NCBI GenBank assembly: GCA_016210115.1
Contig: JACQUW010000269.1
Location: forward strand, 1-35,361
Length of the DNA stretch: 35,361 nucleotides
Reading direction: 5' to 3'
Source: Deltaproteobacteria bacterium
GTDB lineage: Bacteria; Desulfobacterota; Binatia; UBA9968
The stretch's first letter is position 1. The number at the start of each line of letters is the position of its first letter. A model generated the notes under the pieces. That model did no database searches. It was not told the origin of the DNA and saw only the letters and a program-made list of their open reading frames with translations. This document shows, one piece after another, positions 7,449-15,720 of the stretch. Position numbers and translations under genes: made by a program.

Positions 7449-9519
7449 TATTTTTTCGTCAGAGTCATATTTCATGGGGCAGCTTTGGATACGCGGCCCC
7501 GCGTGCTTCATTTTCGCAACAATGATCCCGTCACTCGTCACGGTATCTCCGGCCCATGGCACGGATGCCTCCCAACCTGTCGAGATCTACGTTTGGGGGG
7601 AGCAACCACGTCAAACAGCGACGGAACGGATCCGAACAGACAAGGATTTGGAGCTGCGCCCCGGGTCAAAATCAGGTGAGGTGATGCATCTCGCGCCCGG
7701 TCTCGTGACAGGCCAGCACCATGGCGGAGGAAAGGCGGACCAGATTCTTTTTCGCGGTTTTGACTCCGATCATGGAACCGATTTCGCGGTCTTCGTCGAT
7801 GGCATTCCCGTAAACATGGTTAGTCACGGCCACGGCCAGGGTTATGCAGATCTCCACTGGCTCATCGGCGAGACGGTTGATCGCGTGGAGATTTATAAAG
7901 GCCCGTATTTTCCGCAATTCGGGGATTTTGCCACCTCCGGAGCGATGAACATTGTCACCAAGCAGAGAGACAAAGATTCGAGCTTCACGATGACGGGGGG
8001 AAGCTACAACACGCAACGTTACCTCGCTCTTTTCTCCCCGCCCGAGGGAACTCCCTTGAAGCCTTATATCGCGCTGGAGAGCTACTATAATGATGGGCCC
8101 TTCAAAAGCCCGAACGACTACAACCGCTACAACGTGTTTAGTAAGTTCACATTACTCTCTACGGCGTCCTCCAATCTGGCTTTTCTCGGGACCTTCTACA
8201 AAACTTACTGGGATGCTTCCGGCCAGATACCGGAGCGCGCGGTCAATGCGGGAGCTGTCGGCCGATTCGGTTCCGTCGATCCGAGCGAGGGAGGCAACTC
8301 TTCCCTGGAAAATCTGGGTTTGATCTATAACTACGCGGACGCGAGCCAGTCCGTCACGGCGCAGACGTGGGCAGCCTGGTATGACCTGCAGCTTTGGTCC
8401 AACTTTACCTTTTTTCTGCACGACCCCGAAGACGGCGATGGCATCGAACAAACCGACCGTCGCTTCCTCGCCGGAAACAACATCAGCTACCGGCGCAACT
8501 CCAGTTTCTGGACAATACCGGGAGAGACTCTCGTCGGATTTTCCAGTCGGTATGATCACATCCGGGTCAGGCTCTATCACCAGAAAAGGCGTGAGCGTCT
8601 AAGCGTGACCACAAACAACCTAGTCCGTCAGACAAACCTGGGCTGGTATGCGCAGCAGGAGTTGCGGCCGACTTCCTGGCTCCGCAGCCAGATCGGCGTC
8701 CGGATGGACAACTTTTTTTTCGATGTCGACCAGGTGGGGAGCTCCACGCAAATCATTTCCGGAAGGGAAGCGGATTCCCTCGTAAACCCAAAGCTTAATT
8801 TTGTCTTCACCCCGTTTCGAGACACGGCCTGGCAGCGGGATACCCGGCTGTTTCTGAGTTTCGGCGGCGGCTACCATAGCAATGATGCGCGCGTTGTCGT
8901 CTCGGATAAGACTAAAAAGCCTCTCCCTCGTTACCTTGCGGCAGAAATCGGCTGGCACACGAACCTATGGGAGCGGTTTGATCTTACGGTAGCTTTTTGG
9001 AGAAGCCACCTTGAGAGCGAGCTCGTTTTTGCCGGCGATGAAGGAACTTTCGAGCCAAGCGGGCGAAGCAAGCGCCAGGGAATAGAAACCGAGATTCGCT
9101 ATGAGATTCTCCCCTGGCTGAGCTACGACGTGGATCTTTCTTACACCTGGGCGAAGTTTGCGCACGGGGACGCGGTTCCTTTGGCGCCTCGCTTGCTGGC
9201 TCAGAACGGACTGACCGTCCGGCATTCCAACGGCTTGCGGGGGAGATTTCAAATCAGACATGTTGGGTCCCGATATGGACTCGAAGACCGAAGCGTCAAA
9301 ACCCAGCCCTATACCCTTCTCGATTTTGTTTTGAAGTATGTGTGGGGGCGCTATGAACTCTTTCTCACGCTCGAAAACCTCGCCAACACAAAATGGCGCT
9401 CGGCGGAAACCATCTTTGAATCCCGGCTTCGGAGTGAACCGAAGCCGGTTTTGGATTCTCACTTCACTCCCGGAGATCCTTTCACTGCAAAGGCGGGGAT
9501 CACCCTGCACTTCTGGTGA
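7441..9519 (+). CDS. TonB-dependent outer-membrane receptor, putative metal or metal-chelate receptor
   Basis: This roughly 692-residue TonB-dependent receptor has a signal-like hydrophobic segment ending in SPAHG, a plug domain (about residues 75-175) and a C-terminal beta-barrel ending in an aromatic residue (LHFW). The plug has classical signatures: ILFRGFDSDHGTDFAVFVDG and DRVEIYKGPYFPQFGDFATSGAMNIVT. Between them lies SHGHGQGYADLHW, and earlier GQHHGGG; such His-rich stretches fit binding of a transition metal or its complex. Starts are ambiguous: ATG 7441 overlaps the MFS stop by 8 bases (chosen), while ATG 7474 begins closer to the signal peptide. Neither has a strong ribosome binding site. 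It is followed by tonB and the ZnuABC-type genes, so it probably supplies their substrate to the periplasm. Specificity (Ni, Zn, Co) is not resolved by sequence. Confidence 0.9.
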   Translation: MVSIFSSESYFMGQLWIRGPACFIFATMIPSLVTVSPAHGTDASQPVEIYVWGEQPRQTATERIRTDKDLELRPGSKSGEVMHLAPGLVTGQHHGGGKADQILFRGFDSDHGTDFAVFVDGIPVNMVSHGHGQGYADLHWLIGETVDRVEIYKGPYFPQFGDFATSGAMNIVTKQRDKDSSFTMTGGSYNTQRYLALFSPPEGTPLKPYIALESYYNDGPFKSPNDYNRYNVFSKFTLLSTASSNLAFLGTFYKTYWDASGQIPERAVNAGAVGRFGSVDPSEGGNSSLENLGLIYNYADASQSVTAQTWAAWYDLQLWSNFTFFLHDPEDGDGIEQTDRRFLAGNNISYRRNSSFWTIPGETLVGFSSRYDHIRVRLYHQKRRERLSVTTNNLVRQTNLGWYAQQELRPTSWLRSQIGVRMDNFFFDVDQVGSSTQIISGREADSLVNPKLNFVFTPFRDTAWQRDTRLFLSFGGGYHSNDARVVVSDKTKKPLPRYLAAEIGWHTNLWERFDLTVAFWRSHLESELVFAGDEGTFEPSGRSKRQGIETEIRYEILPWLSYDVDLSYTWAKFAHGDAVPLAPRLLAQNGLTVRHSNGLRGRFQIRHVGSRYGLEDRSVKTQPYTLLDFVLKYVWGRYELFLTLENLANTKWRSAETIFESRLRSEPKPVLDSHFTPGDPFTAKAGITLHFW

Positions 9520-9565
9520 GAGCAGGCTGGATCAAGGAAGCAAGTCGTGGGTTTGCAATCGCGGA

Positions 9566-10453
9566 ATGATTGAAAAAAAACGACAATCAGGGAGAAGCGC
9601 GAAGAAGCAAATCGCGTTTGTTCAGCCCTCTGAACAAAGATTAACGTTCTGCTTTGTCGCATCATTTCTAATCCACCTAGCAACTATTTCCGTTATTTCA
9701 TGCCTGGTGCGTCCCTCAGCGGCGCCACGGGACACTCTTTTTCGAGTCAGCCTGACTTCACTTCCGGCCGTTGAAGAGAGAAAAGAAACGGCCACCCCGC
9801 GCGCACCCACCGCACGAGCTAAGCGAAAAGCTGAAACCCCGCCAGCCGGGCCAAATCCGATAGAGCGCGAATTTCCAAGACCACCGGCGGTGCATGAGTC
9901 TCCGAAACCACCAGAGACCGAATCGAGAACGGCGACAGCGCCCGAGACGGTTATCGACTCATCCCCCCCATCTCCACCCGGAGGCGACCTAGAGTCAGGC
10001 AGCACTGGAACGGTAACCGCACGAAGCGGGAATCGCGCCGCGAATCTTCTCCCGGCCAGTATCGCCTCATCGGCTGCAAAAGTTCTTCTGGGAACCGGGA
10101 CAAGCCCTACGCCCGGAACAGACGTTGCCTCCATTCAGAAGAATAAGAATCTGCCTGGATCTGGCATTGCCGAGACGGGCTATCGGCCCGCACGCCCCGT
10201 GCAGAGCAGCAAAGCATCCTATCCGGCCCTGGCCTTGCGCATGGGCCTTGAGGCGGACGTCACACTGAGGGTTTCCGTGGCCGCCGACGGCGCCGTCAAG
10301 GATGTCGAAGTCGTTAAAAGCGCCGGAATGGGCTTTGATGAGGAGGCAATCAGGGCGGTTCGCCAGTTTCGTTTCGAACCCGCAAAAAATGACGGACAGG
10401 CCGTCCCTTCCGAGTTCGTTTATATTTATCGATTCCGCCTCACAAAACGATAG
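9566..10453 (+). CDS. tonB: TonB energy transducer
   Basis: This 295-residue TonB protein links proton-motive force at the inner membrane to outer-membrane receptors. It has one N-terminal membrane segment (about residues 26-47), a long Pro/Thr/Ser-rich periplasmic spacer (about 70-150) and a C-terminal TonB domain (about 215-295) with SYPALALRMGLEADVTLRVSV followed by AVKDVEVVKSAG, FDEEAIRAVRQFRFEPA and a final FVYIYRFRL strand. The domain is full length. No exbB or exbD is adjacent, so the motor must be encoded elsewhere. The gene lies 46 bases after the receptor and 16 bases before the substrate-binding protein, which argues for a dedicated TonB. The ATG at 9566 has only a weak GCGGA before it. 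Confidence 0.9.
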   Translation: MIEKKRQSGRSAKKQIAFVQPSEQRLTFCFVASFLIHLATISVISCLVRPSAAPRDTLFRVSLTSLPAVEERKETATPRAPTARAKRKAETPPAGPNPIEREFPRPPAVHESPKPPETESRTATAPETVIDSSPPSPPGGDLESGSTGTVTARSGNRAANLLPASIASSAAKVLLGTGTSPTPGTDVASIQKNKNLPGSGIAETGYRPARPVQSSKASYPALALRMGLEADVTLRVSVAADGAVKDVEVVKSAGMGFDEEAIRAVRQFRFEPAKNDGQAVPSEFVYIYRFRLTKR

Positions 10454-10469
10454 TAAACGGGAAAATCTC

Positions 10470-11534
10470 ATGTTCATGGACCCGCGAAAGGCCACGACCC
10501 GATGCACAGAGACAGGCGAGCCATGCCGGCCTCTCTTGGAGCTGCTCCTTCTGCTTCTCGTTTTTTCTCTTCCCATCGCGTGCCAGCGGCAAGAACGGAC
10601 CACCTCGACCGCGGACGGCCAGAAGCTGAAGGTCGTAACCACCGTTGCCCCTATTACGAGCGTCGTCGAGAACGTCGCCGGAGATACCATAGAACTCGTC
10701 GGCCTCGTTCCCGAGGGAGTTAACTCCCACACCTTCGAACCGACTCCCTCTGACGTGAAAATCCTGGCTGCTGCGGATCTGATCATACTCAACGGCGTGG
10801 ATCTTGAGGTCCCAAGCCTGAACCTTGCCAAAACGAATAAGAAGCCCGGCACCGCTATTCTTTTGTTGGGCAACAAGGCCGTTCAAGAAGAGGAATACGC
10901 TTTTGATTTCAGTTTTCCCAAAGAAGGCGGCCATCCCAACCCGCACCTGTGGATAAACCCTCAGTACGTCACCCGTTACGTGATGCTCGTGCGCGATGAA
11001 CTGATCAGGTTGGATCCTGCGAACAGGCGGGTTTACGAAAGGAACACGGCGGTCTATCTCGAGGAGTTGGAGGCGCTCGATCGCGCGATAGATGCTGCGG
11101 TAAGAACGATTCCCGCCGCAAGCCGGCGGCTCCTTACGTACCACGACTCCTGGCCCTACTTTGCCCGTCGCTACGGCTTTACGGTGATCGGAGCCGTGCA
11201 GCCTTCCGACTTTTCTGATCCCAGCCCTAGAGAGGTTGCGCGCCTCATTGAGCAGATCCGAAAAGAGAAAATTCCCGCAGTGTTCGGCTCCGAAGTCTTT
11301 CCCAGCCCTATCCTGCAACAGATAGCGAGAGAGACAAAGACCCGCTATATTGACAAGCTCAGAGACGACGAGCTTCCGGGAAAACCGGGTGATCCCCGGC
11401 ACTCGTATATAGGCATGATGTTGGAGAATGTAGCGATTATGGTCGAAGCCCTCGGCGGATCCGCGGCCCCTTTAGCGAAGGTGGATCCGGGGCCCGTAGC
11501 GGGTTCTTACGGCAACTATCGCAGAAAGGATTAG
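10470..11534 (+). CDS. znuA: ZnuA-family metal ABC transporter substrate-binding lipoprotein
   Basis: This 354-residue cluster-9 (ZnuA/PsaA/MntC) solute-binding protein captures a divalent metal in the periplasm. A hydrophobic segment ends in LPIAC (Cys38), a lipobox. Predicted metal ligands are His87 (VNSHTFEPTPSD), His159 (NPHLWINP), His225 (YHDSWPYFARRYGF) and an acidic residue near SEVF or in the RDDELPGKPGD loop. The long His-rich loop found in many zinc-specific ZnuA proteins is absent; only a short EGGHPNPH remains. Specificity could therefore be Zn, Mn or, given NikR, Ni. The start could be ATG 10470 or 10476. The gene symbol denotes the family, not a proven zinc role. It is followed by the ATPase and permease genes of the same transporter. 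Confidence 0.9.
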   Translation: MFMDPRKATTRCTETGEPCRPLLELLLLLLVFSLPIACQRQERTTSTADGQKLKVVTTVAPITSVVENVAGDTIELVGLVPEGVNSHTFEPTPSDVKILAAADLIILNGVDLEVPSLNLAKTNKKPGTAILLLGNKAVQEEEYAFDFSFPKEGGHPNPHLWINPQYVTRYVMLVRDELIRLDPANRRVYERNTAVYLEELEALDRAIDAAVRTIPAASRRLLTYHDSWPYFARRYGFTVIGAVQPSDFSDPSPREVARLIEQIRKEKIPAVFGSEVFPSPILQQIARETKTRYIDKLRDDELPGKPGDPRHSYIGMMLENVAIMVEALGGSAAPLAKVDPGPVAGSYGNYRRKD

Positions 11535-11549
11535 TCCGCTCTTAGTCCT

Positions 11550-12413
11550 GTGTCTACTCAACAGCCCGGTTCGCACAAACTCCCCGGCACTCTTCACCCT
11601 CACGGAATCGACGAGCCGCCCCTGATTAGCCATACCCGAGCTCCTCTTGTCGAGCTCGTGCGCGTCTCCAGCGGGTATGGAGCTCTTCCCGCTATCGAGG
11701 ATGTCGATTTGAAAATCTGGCCCGGCCAGTTCCTGGCAATTGTAGGTCCCAATGGAGGCGGCAAAACGACCCTCCTCAGGACAATTCTCGGTATGGTGCC
11801 GCGTATAAGCGGCCAACTGCTTTTCAGAGGACAACCGCTAAAAAGCTCGACGTTTGAAAAGGTCGGTTACGTGCCGCAGTTAGAAACGATCGACTGGAAC
11901 TTCCCAATCACCGTCGAGGAAGTGATCCAGATGGGCCTGTTTCGAAAGAATCATTGGCTGCGGAGCCATCGGAAGGAAGATCGCGAAAAGGTCAAAGACG
12001 TCATGGAGCGACTGAACCTCATAGGGCTTGAGAGGCGCCATATCCGAGAACTCTCTGGCGGCCAGCATCAGGGCGTTTTTCTCGGCCGTGCCCTGCTCGT
12101 CGATCCTGAGTTGATCCTGCTGGATGAGCCGACCGCCGGCCTCGACATTCGATCCCGAGATGATGTCATCCACTTCCTGCACGAGATCAACCACCAGGGA
12201 GTCGCCATCATCATTACGGCTCATGACCTGAATTGGGTGGCCGCCCATCTACCGTGGGTGGTTTGTCTCAACCGGCGAATTATCGCGGAGGGAAGGCCTC
12301 AGGAAATCTTTACGGCGCCGGTTCTGAAGGAAACCTACCGCGGGGATTTGGTCGTTTTTCTGCATGAAGGAATGATCATGATCGGCGAGCGACCTCACTT
12401 GCCAGGTGACTAA
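11550..12413 (+). CDS. znuC: ZnuC-type ABC transporter ATPase
   Basis: This 287-residue ATPase powers the metal importer on the cytoplasmic side. It shows Walker A GPNGGGKTT (from residue 66), the Q-loop near GYVPQ, signature LSGGQHQG (168-175), Walker B LILLDEPTAGLD (188-199) and the switch His in AHD. The final Q of the usual LSGGQ-Q-R pattern is followed by HQGVFLGRAL, a minor variation. The start shown is a GTG 15 bases after the substrate-binding gene with no good ribosome binding site. The first 30 residues (Pro/His-rich) precede the canonical domain and may not all be translated. Its 3' end overlaps a GTG start of the permease gene, consistent with translational coupling. Confidence 0.92.
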   Translation: MSTQQPGSHKLPGTLHPHGIDEPPLISHTRAPLVELVRVSSGYGALPAIEDVDLKIWPGQFLAIVGPNGGGKTTLLRTILGMVPRISGQLLFRGQPLKSSTFEKVGYVPQLETIDWNFPITVEEVIQMGLFRKNHWLRSHRKEDREKVKDVMERLNLIGLERRHIRELSGGQHQGVFLGRALLVDPELILLDEPTAGLDIRSRDDVIHFLHEINHQGVAIIITAHDLNWVAAHLPWVVCLNRRIIAEGRPQEIFTAPVLKETYRGDLVVFLHEGMIMIGERPHLPGD

Positions 12414-12414
12414 A

Positions 12415-13254
12415 ATGACGTGGCTTTTGCTTCCCCTGGACTTCGAGTTCTTCCGCCGCGGGCTTCTCGCCGCCGTTCTTATTGGAGCTCTTTGCGGCTA
12501 CATTGGTGTCTACGTGGTCCTGCGGCGAATGAGCTACATCGGCCACGGCCTTTCTCACGCGATTTTTGGGGGCGCCGTCCTCAGTTACGTCGTTCATATC
12601 AATTTTTTTGTCGGCGCCGGCCTCTGGGGACTTATGTGCGCGGTTCTCATTCACCTGATTAGCCACCGCCGTTGGGTTGGAGCCGACGCCGCCATCGGCG
12701 TGGTCACGACATCGAGCTTTGCGATCGGCGTCGCAATTGTCTCGAGTTACCGGACCTTCACGCGGAACATTGAGGCGGCTCTTTTTGGAAATATTTTGGG
12801 CATCGCTCCACAGGATCTCTGGATCGTGGGCGCGATCTCCCTGATCGTGTTTGTGGTTCTATTTGCCGTGCGTCGCCAGTTGCTCTTCTCGACTTTTGAT
12901 CCTGAGGTGGCCTCGGCTTACGGGATATCAGCCGGATGGATCGATCTGCTTTTTGTGCTTCTCCTTGCCGTTACGGTTCTGGCGTCTACCCAGATCCTGG
13001 GCGTTACTCTGGTTGCCGCAGCTATGGTTATCCCCCCAGTGATCGCCCGCTATCTGGCCAACCGGTTCCGCAACCTACTTCTCCTATCGCCGGTCCTGGG
13101 CGGGTTTTGCGGCGCCACCGGCATTTACCTGAGCTTCTACATGGATATCTCCTCTGCGGCTACGATCGTTTTGACTTCAGCGGCACTTTTCTTCATTCTT
13201 GAGATCAGTTTCTGGTTTCAAAAAAGTCCTGCTTTTCGATCTGGCGCCCGGTGA
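12415..13254 (+). CDS. znuB: ZnuB-type ABC transporter permease
   Basis: This 279-residue permease belongs to the ABC-3 family that forms the membrane channel for Zn, Mn or Fe import. It is hydrophobic with about eight predicted membrane segments. The family stretches GVYVVLRRMSYIGHGLSHAI near the N-terminus and TQILGVTLVAAAMVIPPVIA near the C-terminus are characteristic. The ATG at 12415 directly follows the ATPase stop (12411-12413). A GTG at 12406 in the same frame would add three residues and overlap the ATPase gene. It closes the uninterrupted run of metal-uptake genes that begins after nikR; a 122-base gap follows. Confidence 0.93.
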   Translation: MTWLLLPLDFEFFRRGLLAAVLIGALCGYIGVYVVLRRMSYIGHGLSHAIFGGAVLSYVVHINFFVGAGLWGLMCAVLIHLISHRRWVGADAAIGVVTTSSFAIGVAIVSSYRTFTRNIEAALFGNILGIAPQDLWIVGAISLIVFVVLFAVRRQLLFSTFDPEVASAYGISAGWIDLLFVLLLAVTVLASTQILGVTLVAAAMVIPPVIARYLANRFRNLLLLSPVLGGFCGATGIYLSFYMDISSAATIVLTSAALFFILEISFWFQKSPAFRSGAR

Positions 13255-13376
13255 GATTGGTTAGCGCTCCGCGCCGTGGTTAGGAGCCTCAGACGGGCTG
13301 GAGCTCTACACCGTGGCATTCACACGGAAGTGCTTTTGGAGCAGGAGCATGGCAGATGTGACCGAGGAGAAAACGG

Positions 13377-13814
13377 ATGAAAGCGCTACGCTATGCAACC
13401 CTGATAACTATCTTTGCGGTGTCACCAGTCGCTTCGAGAGTCCTCTGGCAGGAAAGCCAATTCTCGGCAGCTCAGCCCGACCAGCATGACCCGGAAAGCC
13501 ACCGCGGCCACGCTCCGCCGCCCAAAAAGGCGCTGGGCGCGGCGCACGGCGCGCGCGTTAAGATTCTTTCCCCGAAAAAGGGACAGGCGTTTAAGGGTAA
13601 TGCCGTTCCCCTGAGCTTTGCGCTTACCAAGGGAAAGAGAGGTCATCACGTTCATGCTTATATCGACGGGCACCTGATGGGGATGTTTCAAAGTGAACAA
13701 GGAACTCTGACCGGAATCCAGCCGGGGCACCATATTCTGGAACTCAGAGTGGTTGCCGATGACCACAAAACTGAGCTGAATGCTACCGATACGGTCGATT
13801 TTATGATCAAGTAG
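13377..13814 (+). CDS. Secreted histidine-rich protein of unknown function (DUF6130/DUF4399-like)
   Basis: This 145-residue protein has an N-terminal signal peptide (about residues 1-32) followed by a His/Pro-rich segment (QHDPESHRGHAPPPKK) and a single beta-rich domain of about 85 residues. The domain contains VKILSPKKGQAFKGN, GHHVHAYIDGHLMG and QPGHHILELRVVADDH. The layout, with VKI-SP at the start and a HH-H-YIDG motif, recalls small periplasmic DUF6130/DUF4399-type proteins. I cannot name a reaction. Twelve or more His residues suggest metal binding. GAGGAG lies about 8 bases before the ATG. It starts 122 bases after the permease gene and ends 4 bases before the Cox11-like gene, so it may share a transcript with either set. 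Confidence 0.75.
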   Translation: MKALRYATLITIFAVSPVASRVLWQESQFSAAQPDQHDPESHRGHAPPPKKALGAAHGARVKILSPKKGQAFKGNAVPLSFALTKGKRGHHVHAYIDGHLMGMFQSEQGTLTGIQPGHHILELRVVADDHKTELNATDTVDFMIK

Positions 13815-13818
13815 ATGA

Positions 13819-14730
13819 ATGAGTCCGATGGATTCAAGGCAACGAATTACAATAACTCTCTCGCTTGTGGCGTTAACTGTTCTTTTCCTTCTACCAACTC
13901 TCTACCTGTCTTTAGCCGGGCCGCGTTCCTCGAACGAAGAGCCCGTGCAGGTTTTACAGCAGTATCTAAGAGCAATCTATGCGCGTGATTACAGAAGAGC
14001 TTACGGGCTCATCTCCTCCGTGGACCAGCATCTCAAAAATGAGCAATCTTACGTCCGAGAAAGAGGCGGGTTCAGCGGTTTTACTCTCGAGCTGTCAAAG
14101 AGAATCGCGTCCTTTATCGAAGCGAAGCCTCTATCGAAGCAGATCACTGCCGACCATGCCCGGATCCGCCTCAAGTTCTATCTCCCGGATGCGAACAGTC
14201 TTTCGTCCTCTTTGCTGGATTGGGATGAGGATCGCCTGAACACCCTCTCGCCCCAAATGCAAGCAGAGATGATGGCGTTGGTGGAAAAATTGCGCCGCGA
14301 GCGCCGCATTCCTGTAATTGAGGGAGAAGACGATTATGAGCTTGTAAAGGAGAAGAAGGGCTGGCGAGTCTACTTGAACTGGGCCGCAGGGATCAAACTC
14401 GTTTTCTTGGCTTCTGTTCCGCCGGAGCTTCCGATTGAGGCCGCTGCGGCTGAAAAGGAGGTCCTCATCCATCCTGGAGAGCTGTTTAGGGTCGTTTATC
14501 GAGTGAAAAACCGCTCGGAAAACGCGATTTTTGCCCGAATCGCGCACCGCGTAGAGCCGAAAGATGTGGCGCCCTATCTGGATTTGGTTGAATGCGGGCT
14601 GCTCTTTCCGGTAAAGCTCGCGCCAGGGCAGGAGAATGAATATTCCACAACCTATTTTATTCGAGGAGATCTCCCGGAAAAGGTCCGCCGACTTGATATA
14701 ACATACGAATTTAAGGTACCAGAGAGTTAG
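13819..14730 (+). CDS. Membrane-anchored protein with NTF2-like and Cox11/CtaG-like domains
   Basis: This 303-residue protein has one N-terminal membrane anchor (about residues 10-32), a middle region (40-190) resembling NTF2-like/DUF4878 domains (VQVLQQYLRAIYARDYRRAYGLIS) and a C-terminal domain (about 195-300) that resembles Cox11/CtaG, the periplasmic copper chaperone for the CuB site. Matching elements are LIHPGELFRVVYRVKNRS, EPKDVAPYLDLVECGLLF, LAPGQ and RRLDITYEF. Genuine Cox11 carries a CFCF copper site; here it reads CGLLF, so only Cys259 remains. Copper delivery may be lost or changed. The start at 13819 lies 4 bases after the upstream stop and has no strong ribosome binding site. 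Neighbours include a His-rich secreted protein and VKOR. Calling it an assembly factor is inference. Confidence 0.7.
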   Translation: MSPMDSRQRITITLSLVALTVLFLLPTLYLSLAGPRSSNEEPVQVLQQYLRAIYARDYRRAYGLISSVDQHLKNEQSYVRERGGFSGFTLELSKRIASFIEAKPLSKQITADHARIRLKFYLPDANSLSSSLLDWDEDRLNTLSPQMQAEMMALVEKLRRERRIPVIEGEDDYELVKEKKGWRVYLNWAAGIKLVFLASVPPELPIEAAAAEKEVLIHPGELFRVVYRVKNRSENAIFARIAHRVEPKDVAPYLDLVECGLLFPVKLAPGQENEYSTTYFIRGDLPEKVRRLDITYEFKVPES

Positions 14731-14773
14731 CGGCGATTCCTTCCGGGTGTGAATTCGTCCATGCGGCCGACTG

Positions 14774-14798
14774 CGCCAATCAAAAGCCTTGGTTGGCG
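14774..14798. other. Hairpin between the Cox11-like and VKOR genes
   Basis: CGCCAATCAA (14774-14783) pairs with TTGGTTGGCG (14789-14798) through nine Watson-Crick pairs and one wobble around a 5-base AAGCC loop. It lies 43 bases after the Cox11-like stop and 27 before the VKOR start. No T-run follows, so it is not a classical intrinsic terminator; it may be an mRNA processing or attenuation element. Confidence 0.4.
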
Positions 14799-14825
14799 GT
14801 GTCAGCACGAAAGGAATGAGATCCT

Positions 14826-15701
14826 ATGAGCAAGGCAGCCAAAAAGAAAACTGTGGCAAGAAGGGAGCGTCTCCAGCCGCTCCCGCCCCGACCAGGCCCG
14901 AACTGGCCGATTCTTGCTCTGGCGCTCGCCGGGATGGGTCTTTCAGGATATCTCACGTTTTCAATATGGTTGGGGCAGCCACTGGCGGGCTGCACGGTAG
15001 GAAGCGGTTGCGACGTGGTTCTGAACAGCGATTGGTCAAAACTGTTTGGCCTGCCGACCTCTCTCTGGGGATTTCTCGGTTATGGAGCTCTAGCCGGGAT
15101 TGCTTTCATCAAGCAGACTGAAGCGCATTGGAAACTGGCGTGGACGGTCTCTCTCTTCGGCGTTGTATACAGTGTCTATTTAACTCTAATCTCGCTCATT
15201 GAGTTGAAAACGACGTGTCCGTACTGCCTTGCCTCGGCAATTCTGATGCTTTGTGCATTTGCAACCGCCACCTATGAGAAACCGGCGTCACTTCAAAAAT
15301 TTTCCTGGCGTCCCTGGCTTCTCCGCACCGTGGGCGGCGCGGCTGTGTTGGTGATTGCCATTCATCTTCACTATACGGGAGTGTGGGGCAGGGGCCCGGG
15401 GCCGGAAAATCCTAAGATTCGCGCTTTAGCCGAACACTTGACCAAGACAAAGGCAAAATTCTACGGGACCTTTTGGTGTCCTCATTGCAAAGAGCAAAAA
15501 GAGCTCTTTGGGCCCTCGGTGGACCGGCTTCCCTATATTGAATGCAGTCCCGGAGGACGGGGTACTCCCCAAGCTGCGGTATGTCAGGCGGAAGCTATCC
15601 GCGCCTATCCGACATGGGTGATCAGCGGCCAGCGACACGAAGGCAGGCTGAGTCTAAATGAGCTGGCGCATTACAGCGGGTTTCAAGAGAGCTTTCCTTA
15701 G
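14826..15701 (+). CDS. Vitamin K epoxide reductase family protein fused to a thioredoxin-like domain
   Basis: This 291-residue inner-membrane protein joins a VKOR domain to a C-terminal thioredoxin-like domain. In bacteria such fusions reoxidise periplasmic thiol oxidases and so drive disulfide bond formation, using quinones. The VKOR part (about residues 28-185, 4-5 membrane segments) carries the loop cysteines Cys56 and Cys62 and the active-site TTCPYCLAS (Cys131, Cys134). The thioredoxin-like part has FWCPHCKEQ (Cys218, Cys221) and a cis-Pro region AYPTWVISG. All expected cysteines are intact. AAGGA lies about 10 bases before the ATG at 14826. It may supply oxidised thiols or maintain the redox state of the envelope Cys proteins encoded nearby (SCO1, Cox11-like, cytochrome c), which is inference from context. 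Confidence 0.92.
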   Translation: MSKAAKKKTVARRERLQPLPPRPGPNWPILALALAGMGLSGYLTFSIWLGQPLAGCTVGSGCDVVLNSDWSKLFGLPTSLWGFLGYGALAGIAFIKQTEAHWKLAWTVSLFGVVYSVYLTLISLIELKTTCPYCLASAILMLCAFATATYEKPASLQKFSWRPWLLRTVGGAAVLVIAIHLHYTGVWGRGPGPENPKIRALAEHLTKTKAKFYGTFWCPHCKEQKELFGPSVDRLPYIECSPGGRGTPQAAVCQAEAIRAYPTWVISGQRHEGRLSLNELAHYSGFQESFP

Positions 15702-15720
15702 TCTTTAAGACCGCTTCGAC

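Noticed and set aside
10440-11402. Long minus-strand open frame (about 320 codons) opposite znuA
   Set aside because: It lies wholly antisense to a gene with clear family motifs and shows no recognisable domain; antisense open frames are common at this GC content.
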